Assembly (NCBI RefSeq): GCF_900116685.1
Contig: NZ_FPBL01000003.1
Span: forward strand, 1-64,000
Length of the DNA: 64,000 nt
Source: Nitrosomonas eutropha
Lineage (GTDB): Bacteria; Pseudomonadota; Gammaproteobacteria; Burkholderiales; Nitrosomonadaceae
Direction of reading: 5' to 3'
The notes below the pieces were generated by a model, which saw only the letters and a list, made by a program, of their open reading frames with translations, ran no database searches and was not told the DNA's origin. The number at the start of each line of letters is the position of its first letter. The first letter of the stretch is position 1. The position numbers and the translations under genes were made by a program. Positions 1-8,895 of the stretch are shown here, in pieces.

Positions 1-152
1 TCTATCTGAGCATATGACTTGGCTTCTCCGCCAAATTGCTTGGTCAGTATTGTTGTGATCGCTGCCGTTAGCGTCGTTTTACCATGATCCACATGGCCTA
101 TCGTCCCTACATTTATATGCGGTTTCACCCGTTCGAATTTACTTTTTGCCAT
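1..152 (-). CDS. tuf: Elongation factor Tu, N-terminal part (cut by window edge)
   Basis: The first 50 codons of EF-Tu, the GTPase that delivers aminoacyl-tRNA to the ribosome. The reading begins [20 protein letters not shown] and contains the P-loop GHVDHGKT at about residues 19-26. The ATG is at 150-152, with an AGGAAG ribosome site about 10 bases upstream. The rest lies beyond the window edge. It sits just downstream of tRNA-Tyr, tRNA-Gly and tRNA-Thr on the same strand, the classic arrangement of a proteobacterial tufB operon. Confidence 0.97.
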   Translation of the reverse strand, partial: MAKSKFERVKPHINVGTIGHVDHGKTTLTAAITTILTKQFGGEAKSYAQI

Positions 153-216
153 TGCGTCTGCTTCCTTTTATTAATGCTTGTATCAGTAATCTAATAACCC
201 TGGCTGCAGCATGACT

Positions 217-291
<75 letters not shown>

Positions 292-327
292 GTACAGAAC
301 AAGAATATTATCCTCGCCGTAATATTG

Positions 328-401
328 TGGAGCGGGTGAAGGGAATCGAACCCTCGTCGTAAGCTTGGAAGGCTTCTGCTCTACCATTGAGCTACACCCG
401 C
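328..401 (-). tRNA. tRNA-Gly (anticodon TCC)
   Basis: Minus-strand cloverleaf with acceptor stem GCGGGTG/CACCCGC, anticodon loop CTTCCAA, T-arm GAGGGTTCGATTCCCTT and encoded CCA. The outermost anticodon-stem pair appears to be a G-A mismatch; the rest pairs well. Middle gene of the Tyr-Gly-Thr-tuf cluster. Confidence 0.96.
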
Positions 402-514
402 TTGTGCCCGGCTCACCTGCCTTACGTTTAAATAAACAGCCGCACTATTCGCAATGACTAGCGCGATCAGATTAATCCAGCGCTACGCGCATCTCTGATT
501 TTTGTTACCACGAC

Positions 515-599
<85 letters not shown>

Positions 600-612
600 A
601 AAATAGCAGGGC

Positions 613-641
613 ATTATGAACGCTTAGACCGATCAAGTCAA
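613..641 (-). promoter_or_regulatory. Sigma-70-type promoter of the tRNA-Tyr/Gly/Thr-tuf unit
   Basis: On the minus strand, TTGACT (positions 641-636), a 17-base spacer and CATAAT (618-613). Transcription would start a few bases before tRNA-Tyr at 599. Spacing is optimal and each hexamer differs from consensus at one base, as expected for a strongly expressed stable-RNA operon. Confidence 0.8.
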
Positions 642-702
642 TGCTATAGCATGAGCTGATTACATAAAATTTCTGATACTGTTATTTTGATTGTTTTTCA
701 TA

Positions 703-2862
703 TCAATTCAATGCGGATCGAATATTATTACTCAAATTCTCGCTCAGGATACGCGGCGTGACGAATATCAGCAATTCTCTTTTATCATCACGCTTTGCGG
801 TATTTTTAAACAAATTTCCCAGTAACGGCACATCTCCCAGTAACGGAATCTGGTTACGATCCCGCTTTTCGACCTGTTCAAATATACCGCCGATAACAAC
901 CGTTCCCCCATTCTCTACCAGCACTTCGGTGACGATTTGCTTGGTATCAATGGCCGGACCAGCCGGTGTGCTCTCCCCGCGAGTATCCTGATTAACCTGC
1001 AACTTCATGATGATATTATCATCAGGAGTGATTTGTGGCGTAACCTTGAGGCCAAGAACAGCTTTTTTAAACTGAATCTGTGGCCGTGTCACACTGATAG
1101 TCTGAAAGGGAATTTCCGTACCTTGCTCAATACTCGCTTCCACACGATTAGCCGTAACCAGGCGCGGGCTAGCGATAATACGGCCCTGACTATCCGACTC
1201 CAATGCAGACAGCTCCAGATTGATCAATGTACCGTTGTTAATCTTGATCAAACTCAATCCTAGTGCAGCCGGGCCGCCAGCAACTCCCGCAAGCGCAGCC
1301 GCCGGCAAGTTGACGTTAAGATTATCTCCACCAGAAGGTGATACCGTACCAGCAGCCAGTTCACTGGAATTGCCCAAATTCCCAGAAATACCCAGTCGCC
1401 GTCCATTAGTCTGACTTCCGATCCGAGTTGCGTTCTGCACCCCAAAACGAGCTCCCAGGTTACGGCTGAATGTATCGGTTGCCTCGACGATACGAGTTTC
1501 AATCATGACCTGGCGCACCTGGGTATCGAGATTAGCCACATGCCGAGCTACCTCTGCAAGCCTGGTGGGAATGTCGGTAACGGTCAGCGTATTGCTGATG
1601 TCATCAACTTCCACCGAACCACGCTGGCTCAGAATACCCTTAAGCGGAATCGAGCTGGCAGTCCGATAATTAAGTCTGAATGCTTCCGTTTGCAACACTT
1701 CCAACTCGGTTATCTGCTGATTCTGCTCCAGCTGCAATCTTTCACGAGCAGCCATTTCTTCCCGTGGTGCGATAAAAATTACATTACCCACCCTGCGTTT
1801 ATCAAGATCGCTCGTTTGCAGCACGATATCCAGCGCCTGATCCCAGGGAACATCCTTCAGCCGCAGAGTCAGATTACCTTTAACTGAGTCGCTGGCAATG
1901 ATATTCAAATCGGTAAAATCAGCGATAACCTGAAGAATTGAGCGAATTTCAACATCCTGAAAATTAAGTGAAAGTTTTTCACCAGTATAACCTCCATCAA
2001 TCAGCTTTTTGTGAATGGGCATATCATCACCTTCAATTACCGATCTGACTTCTACCGTAAAATTGGTTCCGGTTTGGTAAGATGTATGCTCCCAGCGCCC
2101 TTTCGGCTCAATAACCATCTGCACGTTACCATCCCGCGCGATAGTCTCAATCGTCTGCACTGGCGTAGCAAAATCCAGCACATTCAACCGTTGCTCAAGA
2201 TTGGGAGGGAGGTAGGCCTTCATGAACTCGACAAGCAATCTTCCTCCCTGACTATGTACATTGACTACCGCTCCTGGTTGTGACAGCCCCACCTCCACTC
2301 TGCCCTCACCTTGTGTGCCGCGATGAAAATCGATATCCCGCAAGCTTAATTGTGCTTCACCTCTTACTGGCATGGAGGCTGAAACAGCAGCACGATTGAG
2401 TGATTCACCCAGTTCATTGCCCTGGAGTGCAATCAGTAAATAGTTACCTTCCGTGCTGATTTCATACCTAACTGCTTTTGACAGATTCATTACTAGACGG
2501 GTGCGGCCCTCAGCAGGCACAACATCCATACTCTTTATTACACCACGACCTGATACCTTGCCAGACTCTCCCAGAGCGCTGGCGACCTGCTCCAGATCAA
2601 AATAAAGGCGATCGGGATCATTCAGCAATACTCCGGCTGGTAGAGTCGCAATCGGTCGATCCAACGTCACTTTAACAATTAAACGACCATCTGTTTGGGC
2701 CGAAATATCCAATGCACGAAGGGTATTTACTGACGTTGATGCAGCTACAACCTGAATGGTCCACGCAGCCAGCAGAATACACATCGACAAACATTGCCAA
2801 ACTCGATGAGCAATCATGATTATGCAACTCTCGTACCATTTATTTTCCATTTTCCAATTCAT
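703..2862 (-). CDS. pilQ: Type IV pilus secretin PilQ
   Basis: Outer-membrane secretin through which the type IV pilus leaves the cell. In order: signal-peptide-like hydrophobic stretch (about residues 20-40), two beta-rich AMIN-type regions (about 45-150 and 170-280), a secretin N domain beginning LSLNFQDVEIRSILQVIADF, and the C-terminal secretin domain with the VPLLGNLF and LLIFVTPRIL motifs. The length, about 719 residues, is normal. The chosen ATG overlaps the pilP stop as TGATG; a GTG one codon earlier (2865) shares the same ribosome site, and an ATG at 2817 just ahead of the signal peptide is also possible. Last gene of pilMNOPQ. Confidence 0.95.
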   Translation of the reverse strand: MNWKMENKWYESCIIMIAHRVWQCLSMCILLAAWTIQVVAASTSVNTLRALDISAQTDGRLIVKVTLDRPIATLPAGVLLNDPDRLYFDLEQVASALGESGKVSGRGVIKSMDVVPAEGRTRLVMNLSKAVRYEISTEGNYLLIALQGNELGESLNRAAVSASMPVRGEAQLSLRDIDFHRGTQGEGRVEVGLSQPGAVVNVHSQGGRLLVEFMKAYLPPNLEQRLNVLDFATPVQTIETIARDGNVQMVIEPKGRWEHTSYQTGTNFTVEVRSVIEGDDMPIHKKLIDGGYTGEKLSLNFQDVEIRSILQVIADFTDLNIIASDSVKGNLTLRLKDVPWDQALDIVLQTSDLDKRRVGNVIFIAPREEMAARERLQLEQNQQITELEVLQTEAFRLNYRTASSIPLKGILSQRGSVEVDDISNTLTVTDIPTRLAEVARHVANLDTQVRQVMIETRIVEATDTFSRNLGARFGVQNATRIGSQTNGRRLGISGNLGNSSELAAGTVSPSGGDNLNVNLPAAALAGVAGGPAALGLSLIKINNGTLINLELSALESDSQGRIIASPRLVTANRVEASIEQGTEIPFQTISVTRPQIQFKKAVLGLKVTPQITPDDNIIMKLQVNQDTRGESTPAGPAIDTKQIVTEVLVENGGTVVIGGIFEQVEKRDRNQIPLLGDVPLLGNLFKNTAKRDDKRELLIFVTPRILSENLSNNIRSALN

Positions 2863-3389
2863 CACTTTGGCTCCTGAGTTTGCAGCATGAGTACACTGAC
2901 CCGTTCAACCCATTCATCCGTACTACCTCGCGTAATCTCTCTCAATTTGACTTCCTCCTCGGAAACCCCTGTGATCAAACCGAAATTCTGCCCAAGGTAA
3001 TTGCCAGTTTTGACACGGTGTACAGAGTTATCCGGTGCCTTAACCAGGGCAAAAACGTACTTTCCACGCCGTAGCGAACCGACCATAGCGAGGTTCTCCA
3101 ACGGAAAACTTTCTAGTGCCTCTTTGGGACGTTTCAGATCAGGCTGTAACTCATCTCGCTCAGACTTTTCCTGCTGGTTTCTTCGATTACTAAAGGGATC
3201 CGGAATTTCGAAAGCCTGATAAATAAAATGCTCCAGCGGCTTGATTTCAGGCAGAGGATCCACCTTTCCCTTCAATCCCGCTCCTGATTCCTTGACGAAA
3301 AATTCCAGATCTTCATAGCCTTCCTGGCTGCATGCAGCCGTAAACAACACTATCATTACAGCTATCCAGAAGCGGAATCGATCGCTCAT
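2862..3389 (-). CDS. pilP: Type IV pilus lipoprotein PilP
   Basis: Inner-membrane lipoprotein linking the PilMNO platform to the PilQ secretin. The N terminus has a lipobox (FTAAC, with Cys at residue 20) after a hydrophobic signal. A charged, proline-containing linker follows, then the compact PilP domain (about residues 90-175) with LENLAMVGSLRRGKYVFALV, typical of the family. The start overlaps the pilO stop by four bases and the stop overlaps pilQ, so translation is probably coupled. Confidence 0.94.
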   Translation of the reverse strand: MSDRFRFWIAVMIVLFTAACSQEGYEDLEFFVKESGAGLKGKVDPLPEIKPLEHFIYQAFEIPDPFSNRRNQQEKSERDELQPDLKRPKEALESFPLENLAMVGSLRRGKYVFALVKAPDNSVHRVKTGNYLGQNFGLITGVSEEEVKLREITRGSTDEWVERVSVLMLQTQEPK

Positions 3390-4036
3390 GACGCCCCTTT
3401 TGCATTCTTTTGTTTATTTTTCTCCGTCATTTCCCTTTTGCGCTCTGCGATTTCCTCATCATCGAGATAACGGAAAGTTTTTGCCGTAGCGTTCAATATC
3501 AACTGGCGATCTTTCCCAGGAATAATTTCAATATCCTGCAAAGTGACAATACGCGGCAACTGAGCCACATCACTTGCAAAAGCACCAATATCATGATAAT
3601 TACCTGTCACCCTGACAGAAACTGGAAGCTCGGCATAGAATTCACGAACCGTTTCCTTAGCATTGGGCTTAAACAGCTCAAATTGCAATCCCCGTCCCAA
3701 TCCAGCCCGGTTAATATCTACTAACAACGCATCCAGCTCAGACTTGTTAGGTAACTGTTTCAGCAAGGTACCCAGCGTTTGCCCCACCTCTGTCAATTGC
3801 ACACGCAAAAGATCAAGATTGACTGCACTATTCTTTTTGGCTAAAAAAGTATTTTTCAACGTATCTTCCTCTTGCTGCACCTGTTCCAGCGCCTCCCATT
3901 GCTCCTCCCAATCCAGAAAATAACCTGCCACCATGAGGACTCCCAACAGCAACGCAAGCGCACCTACCTTGAGCGCAACTGGCCAGTTGCCAGGCTCATT
4001 GGGATTGACATGACGTAACTCTTCCAGCAGATTCAT
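3386..4036 (-). CDS. pilO: Type IV pilus assembly protein PilO
   Basis: Inner-membrane platform protein that dimerises with PilN. It has one transmembrane helix near residues 24-43 (ALKVGALALLLGVLMVAGYF), a coiled-coil stretch rich in Glu/Gln/Lys, then the ferredoxin-like PilO domain. The C-terminal tail is highly charged (RKREMTEKNKQKNAKG). Four-base overlaps with pilN and pilP indicate one operon. Confidence 0.94.
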   Translation of the reverse strand: MNLLEELRHVNPNEPGNWPVALKVGALALLLGVLMVAGYFLDWEEQWEALEQVQQEEDTLKNTFLAKKNSAVNLDLLRVQLTEVGQTLGTLLKQLPNKSELDALLVDINRAGLGRGLQFELFKPNAKETVREFYAELPVSVRVTGNYHDIGAFASDVAQLPRIVTLQDIEIIPGKDRQLILNATAKTFRYLDDEEIAERKREMTEKNKQKNAKGAS

Positions 4037-4644
4037 GGTTGCCCCACCGCTGCGGTAATTTTTGCTGCTACCTCGTTTCCCCTGGGACGACCCTCCTCTT
4101 CTGGTAATTCAGTTAATTTGACATTCAAATCGAATTCACTGAGCCTGATACCATTTTCGGTAGCTGCCCTGATTTCAATCAACAATGGCGACTCCAGCCA
4201 AGGCGACGCATCCAGATGGCGCATCAGCGTCGAGATCCCGGCATTGGATTGAGCGTAACCAGCAAGGTGCAGGTGCTCATTCGTCTGTTTCAAGCTCTTC
4301 AGGTAAACTCCCTCCGGTAACTGCCTGGCTACCTCATCCAGCATATGCACTACCTTGATGCGATTTCCCTGCAAAGACTCGACAATCTCCTTGCGTACCA
4401 GCATCTCCTGTATTTTTTCCTTAATTGATTTTATTTCGGCGATTTGCCGATCGAGAACAGTAATCTCATCCCGCAGATACTGATTACGTCCATTCTGATG
4501 ATCAATTTTATCCATCACCATCTCGTGTACTCCCCAGATAACCAGCATCCCCAGACTAACAGTAAGACCAGCCAGTATGGCAAACTGCTGCTGGCGCGCT
4601 TTGCGCTTAAGTTCACGATGTGGAAGCAAATTAATACGTATCAC
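4033..4644 (-). CDS. pilN: Type IV pilus assembly protein PilN
   Basis: Bitopic inner-membrane protein of the pilus alignment complex. It starts with the conserved MIRINLLPHRE segment, which binds PilM. A transmembrane helix follows at about residues 20-45, then a coiled coil and the periplasmic fold containing LPEGVYLKSLKQ. Overlaps pilM and pilO by four bases on each side. Confidence 0.95.
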   Translation of the reverse strand: MIRINLLPHRELKRKARQQQFAILAGLTVSLGMLVIWGVHEMVMDKIDHQNGRNQYLRDEITVLDRQIAEIKSIKEKIQEMLVRKEIVESLQGNRIKVVHMLDEVARQLPEGVYLKSLKQTNEHLHLAGYAQSNAGISTLMRHLDASPWLESPLLIEIRAATENGIRLSEFDLNVKLTELPEEEGRPRGNEVAAKITAAVGQP

Positions 4645-5765
4645 GATGGATCAAATCCTCGCATGGCCAGGCCACTGGCGGTCAGCAATACCGGGGCATC
4701 CATCTTCAGCTGCCGCAGCGCAATCCGGCCGGATAACTCCATGCCAAAAAATGGATTAATAACCTGGGTAATCACCCCGGTACGTTCAGATATAATTTCC
4801 TCAAGACCCGGGATCACTGCACACCCTCCTGACAAGGAGATATAGTCAACATGGGTATGTTGAGTGGAAGTATAGAAAAGCTGTATGGCTCGAGCCACCT
4901 CCAGCGCAGCTGTTTCACAAAAGGGTCGCAATACATCATTTTGATAGCTCTCTGGCAGCTTATTGTTGCGCTTAGCTGCCTCGGCTTCTTCCGGGGAGAG
5001 ATTGAACTGATTCTGGATTTCTTGCGTCAGCTGATTTCCACCAAAGGATAAATCCCGCATGTAGATAGAGGTATCATTTAACAGCACATTGATTCGCGTG
5101 ACGTTTGCGCCAATATCAATTAATGCAATCACCTTATCTTTTCCTCCACCCGGCAGCTGACTGCCAATCGCTCTGGAAGAAATAGTCTGGGCAGCAAATT
5201 GCTCGACATCCATCACCATTACCTTCAGGCCGGCAGACATTGCTGCTGCTACACGATCTTCCACTTTGTCTTTACGAGCAGCCGCCAGCAACACCTCCAC
5301 CTCTTCCGGGCAATCTGGAGCTGGTCCAATCACCTGAAAATCAAGATTGACTTCATCCATTGCAAACGGCACGTACTGATTGGCTTCTGTTTCAACCTGA
5401 AACGCTAGATCATCTTCCCGCAAACCTGCAGGTACGTTAATTCTCTTTGTAATAACTGATGTCAACGGCAGAGCCATAACAATTTTCTTCTGTCGCGTTC
5501 CCATTCGTTTCAGGGCGTGCTGGAGGCTGTCACTCACCTGTTCAATCTGGTTAATACCCCCATCCTGCAGAGCATCCATCGGCAATGGTTCGATAACATA
5601 ACGTTCCAGACGATATGATTCTGGCGCTCCACTTTTTCCGGATAATTCCACTAGCTTGATTGAAGAGGCACCAATATCCACCCCCAACATTCTAGATGTA
5701 CCTGTCAGCACACCAAAATTGATATCAAAAGATTTCTTCAGAACCATGTCAGCTTTCATTTGCAT
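4641..5765 (-). CDS. pilM: Type IV pilus actin-like ATPase PilM
   Basis: Cytoplasmic actin/FtsA-like nucleotide-binding protein that docks on PilN. The phosphate-1 motif is LGVDIGASSIKLVEL (from about residue 27), a second motif is IALIDIGANVTRINVL, and the adenosine motif is YISLSGGCAVIPGLEE near the C terminus. The length, 374 residues, is a little over the usual 350 because of about 20 extra N-terminal residues; an ATG seven codons in (MVLKKSF) may be the true start. First gene of the operon; it diverges from the PBP1A gene. Confidence 0.94.
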   Translation of the reverse strand: MQMKADMVLKKSFDINFGVLTGTSRMLGVDIGASSIKLVELSGKSGAPESYRLERYVIEPLPMDALQDGGINQIEQVSDSLQHALKRMGTRQKKIVMALPLTSVITKRINVPAGLREDDLAFQVETEANQYVPFAMDEVNLDFQVIGPAPDCPEEVEVLLAAARKDKVEDRVAAAMSAGLKVMVMDVEQFAAQTISSRAIGSQLPGGGKDKVIALIDIGANVTRINVLLNDTSIYMRDLSFGGNQLTQEIQNQFNLSPEEAEAAKRNNKLPESYQNDVLRPFCETAALEVARAIQLFYTSTQHTHVDYISLSGGCAVIPGLEEIISERTGVITQVINPFFGMELSGRIALRQLKMDAPVLLTASGLAMRGFDPS

Positions 5766-5871
5766 AATGTTTCGATCAGAAGATTTTTATTCAGATGCAA
5801 TACTTCAACTGAAGCCGATTCTGACAGGTAAGTAAAAAATCAATTCATACAATAACAGTTGATATACCCTT

Positions 5872-5877
5872 TATAAT
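5872..5877 (+). promoter_or_regulatory. Consensus -10 (TATAAT) ahead of the PBP1A gene
   Basis: A perfect TATAAT in the divergent pilM/PBP1A region. No good -35 hexamer is present at 16-18 bases. Transcription would begin near 5884, downstream of the GTG at 5881, which favours the ATG at 5923 as the start codon of the next gene. Confidence 0.45.
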
Positions 5878-5922
5878 CTTGTGCTGGATCATTTTTTCAC
5901 CCACACAACACTCTGCCTTTTA

Positions 5923-8235
5923 ATGTTATTCCGCTGGTTTTTCCGTTTCCTTCTGACCATTCTGGCTGCTGGTTTACTTGCGACGTTGCTAGTGATATTT
6001 GCCGCCCTGGTTACGTTACCTTCTTTACCCAGCCTCGATATGCTGACTGATTACCGCCCGAAAATACCCTTACGGATTTACAGCGCTGATGGTTTTCTGA
6101 TTGGGGAGTTTGGTGAAGAACGCAGGGATTTTGTAAAAATAAAAGAGGTACCGGAATCTCTCAAACAAGCTGTTCTGGCAGCTGAAGACGATCGTTTTTA
6201 CCAGCATTACGGGGTAGATTACATCGGTGTTTTACGCGCCATTTATTCAAACTTCACGGCAGGCAGCACACTCCAAGGCGCAAGCACCATTACCATGCAA
6301 GTGGCACGCAATTTCTTTCTGACCAAGGAAAAAACATTTACCAGAAAATTCAGTGAGGCATTACTGGCTTTTAAAATTGAACACAGCCTGGGAAAAGATC
6401 ACATTCTTGAGTTATACATCAACCAGATTTACCTTGGGCAACGCAGCTATGGCTTTGCTACTGCAGCACAATCTTATTTTGGCAAAAAACTGTCTGATAT
6501 TAATCTGGCTGAAGCGGCCATGCTGGCCGGACTCCCCAAAGCACCTTCACGCTACAACCCGATCGTCAACCCGGAGCGTGCAAAAATACGACAGCAATAC
6601 GTGTTACGACGGATGTATGAGCTCAACTATATTTCAGCCGACCAACTTGCACTAGCAAAGAAAACTTCTGTTGCAATCCATCGCCAGGTAAAAATATTTG
6701 CCATGCCGGCTGATTACGTCGCAGAGATGGTGCGTCAAGTTGTTTACAATCGCTATCGCGAAGAAGCCTATACTCGTGGAATCAGGGTTTATACCACGCT
6801 GAGAAAATCTGATCAGGAAGCAGCCTACCGTGCGCTGCGTAAAGGAGTAATAGAATATGACACCAGACATGGTTATCGTGGCCCGGAAGCATTCCTGAAA
6901 CTGCCAAAAGATCTTAAAGATCATGAAGCACTGCAGGACACTATGCAGAATATCAGCAACAGTGATGATATCCTGGCGGCTGTTGTCCTGTCCGTGACAC
7001 CTGGTACTGTTGAAGCCTCCCTCAAGAACGGGGAAACAATCCGGATTACTGGGGATAGCCTGAAAGTAGTCAGCAAATACCTTGGTAAAGATCCCCGGGT
7101 TACCGAAAGGCGAATACGTCCCGGTGCTCTGATTCGAGTAAAAAAGGCAGAAAAAAACAGCTGGCAAATTACTCAATTACCCGAAATAGAGGCTGCTCTG
7201 ATCGCAATAGACCCAAACAATGGTGCTATTCGCGCATTAGTAGGCGGGTTTGACTATAATCTCAACAAATTCAATCATGCTACCCAAGCCTGGCGTCAAC
7301 CTGGATCAAGTTTCAAACCGTTCATTTATTCCGCTGCACTTGAAAAAGGGTTTACTCCGGCCACTATTATTAATGATGCCCCACTGTATCTAGGGCCTGA
7401 TCAGACTGGTGGCAAGGCTTGGGAACCCAAGAATTATGACGGCAAGTTCAGCGGCCCGATCAGAATGCGCACGGCATTAACTCATTCGAAAAATCTTGCA
7501 TCCATCCGTATTCTTCAGGCGATTGGGCTATCCTACGCACAGGATTACATTACACGCTTCGGCTTCGATAAAAAACATCATCCAGCAGTTCTTCCCATGG
7601 CACTTGGCGCTGGATCAGTCACTCCGATGCAAATGGCCGTTGGCTATGCTACTTTCGCCAATGGGGGATACCATATCCCCCCCTACTTCATTGAACGAAT
7701 TGAAGATGAGCACGGAAAAATTATTGAGCAGACACGCCACACCACTGCAAGCCAGAACGCCAAACAGGTTATAGATCCACGCAATGCATTCCTGATGACA
7801 AACATGATGCAGGATGTCGTCCAAAGAGGAACTGCCGCCCGGGCAAGAGTACTTGGCCGCAATGATATTGCCGGGAAAACGGGAACTACCAGCAATGCCT
7901 TCGATGCCTGGTTCTGCGGTTACCAGAAAGATCTGGTGGCAGTTGCCTGGCTGGGCTTTGATGATCCCAAATCCATGGGAAACAGAGAAACCGGGGGGCA
8001 GGCAGCTTTACCTATCTGGATCAACTATATGGCCAGCGCACTTAAATCAATACCTGCCACAAAAATATCTCCCCCACAAGGTATTGTTATGGCCAAGATT
8101 AATCCAGAAACAGGCTTGAGGGATCAATTTGGGACACTCAACGAATACTTTTTTCAGGAGCAGCTTCCGCCGGAAACAGATTATTCTTTCCAGGATCCTG
8201 GTTTTACGGATCAAATGGAAGACTGGCTGTTTTAA
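5923..8235 (+). CDS. mrcA: Penicillin-binding protein 1A, bifunctional glycosyltransferase/transpeptidase
   Basis: Class A PBP that polymerises and cross-links peptidoglycan in the periplasm, anchored by one N-terminal helix (LFRWFFRFLLTILAAGLLAT). The glycosyltransferase domain has EDDRFYQHYGVD and GASTITMQVARNFFL. The transpeptidase domain has the catalytic SSFKPF (SxxK), HSKN (SxN) and KTGTT motifs. An OB-like insert lies between them, around residues 330-420. The length of 770 residues from this ATG is normal. A GTG 14 codons upstream (5881) is possible but lies at or before the predicted transcription start. Confidence 0.94.
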   Translation: MLFRWFFRFLLTILAAGLLATLLVIFAALVTLPSLPSLDMLTDYRPKIPLRIYSADGFLIGEFGEERRDFVKIKEVPESLKQAVLAAEDDRFYQHYGVDYIGVLRAIYSNFTAGSTLQGASTITMQVARNFFLTKEKTFTRKFSEALLAFKIEHSLGKDHILELYINQIYLGQRSYGFATAAQSYFGKKLSDINLAEAAMLAGLPKAPSRYNPIVNPERAKIRQQYVLRRMYELNYISADQLALAKKTSVAIHRQVKIFAMPADYVAEMVRQVVYNRYREEAYTRGIRVYTTLRKSDQEAAYRALRKGVIEYDTRHGYRGPEAFLKLPKDLKDHEALQDTMQNISNSDDILAAVVLSVTPGTVEASLKNGETIRITGDSLKVVSKYLGKDPRVTERRIRPGALIRVKKAEKNSWQITQLPEIEAALIAIDPNNGAIRALVGGFDYNLNKFNHATQAWRQPGSSFKPFIYSAALEKGFTPATIINDAPLYLGPDQTGGKAWEPKNYDGKFSGPIRMRTALTHSKNLASIRILQAIGLSYAQDYITRFGFDKKHHPAVLPMALGAGSVTPMQMAVGYATFANGGYHIPPYFIERIEDEHGKIIEQTRHTTASQNAKQVIDPRNAFLMTNMMQDVVQRGTAARARVLGRNDIAGKTGTTSNAFDAWFCGYQKDLVAVAWLGFDDPKSMGNRETGGQAALPIWINYMASALKSIPATKISPPQGIVMAKINPETGLRDQFGTLNEYFFQEQLPPETDYSFQDPGFTDQMEDWLF

Positions 8236-8355
8236 ATCAGAGAGTAGTCGAGTGTATAGGAGTATTTATCGCAGGCAATCCTCTTCTACCAGAGTTCCGC
8301 AGAACCAATAAATTCAGCAAGATAGATGCAACGAACAATTGCCTTAAGAATAATG

Positions 8356-8442
8356 TGGTGCCGGGAGGGGGAATCGAACCCCCATGAAGTCGCCTTCGCG
8401 GGATTTTGAGTCCCGTGCGTCTACCAATTCCGCCATCCCGGC
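8356..8442 (-). tRNA. tRNA-Leu (anticodon CAA)
   Basis: Class II tRNA on the minus strand. Acceptor GCCGGGA pairs with TCCCGGC, the anticodon arm is CGGGA-CTCAAAA-TCCCG, it has a long variable arm and CCA is encoded. It stands alone, convergent with the PBP1A gene. Confidence 0.97.
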
Positions 8443-8463
8443 TTTAGTTGCGGCAAGAACGCA

Positions 8464-8491
8464 ATTATACTGAAATTACCTTACACAGCAA
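8464..8491 (-). promoter_or_regulatory. Promoter of tRNA-Leu(CAA)
   Basis: On the minus strand, TTGCTG (8491-8486), a 16-base spacer and a perfect TATAAT (8469-8464). The start would fall about 15 bases before the mature tRNA. Confidence 0.65.
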
Positions 8492-8895
8492 CCAATACCA
8501 GATTCTCTGTCATAACAAAAAAATCAAGAGTTAAAACTTAACCAGCTCATCTCGGGTATATCCTGATCACGTCTTCCTCAACAACCTGTATTTTGACAAG
8601 CTCTGGGGATCTATTTATTTTCGATCCAATCAAAAAAGCTCTATTTGCATTAAATACGAGAAAAATACTAGAATTTCCCCAAGCAGTTAAATTAACAGCG
8701 TTTTTATAAAGAGCATGTTAAGAATTAAGATTATGGCTACTAACTCATGTAAAAATTCCTCGCATTTGATGTAATTAGCACTTGGTAGTACTTAATGCAC
8801 GGCTGATATAGCCGAGAATAGACAGAGCTCACAGTAAAGCAGTAGCAGTTTACGGCTAACAAAAATCATTTCATACATAAAAATTTTAAAATTTC
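8492..8895. other. Non-coding stretch between tRNA-Leu and spoT
   Basis: About 400 AT-rich bases without a credible reading frame. It holds a small hairpin (CGGCT-gatat-AGCCG, 8800-8814) and a weak promoter-like pair (TTGCAT at 8645, TAGAAT at 8669, 18-base spacer). It presumably carries the spoT promoter and leader; no clear ribosome site precedes the spoT ATG. Confidence 0.4.
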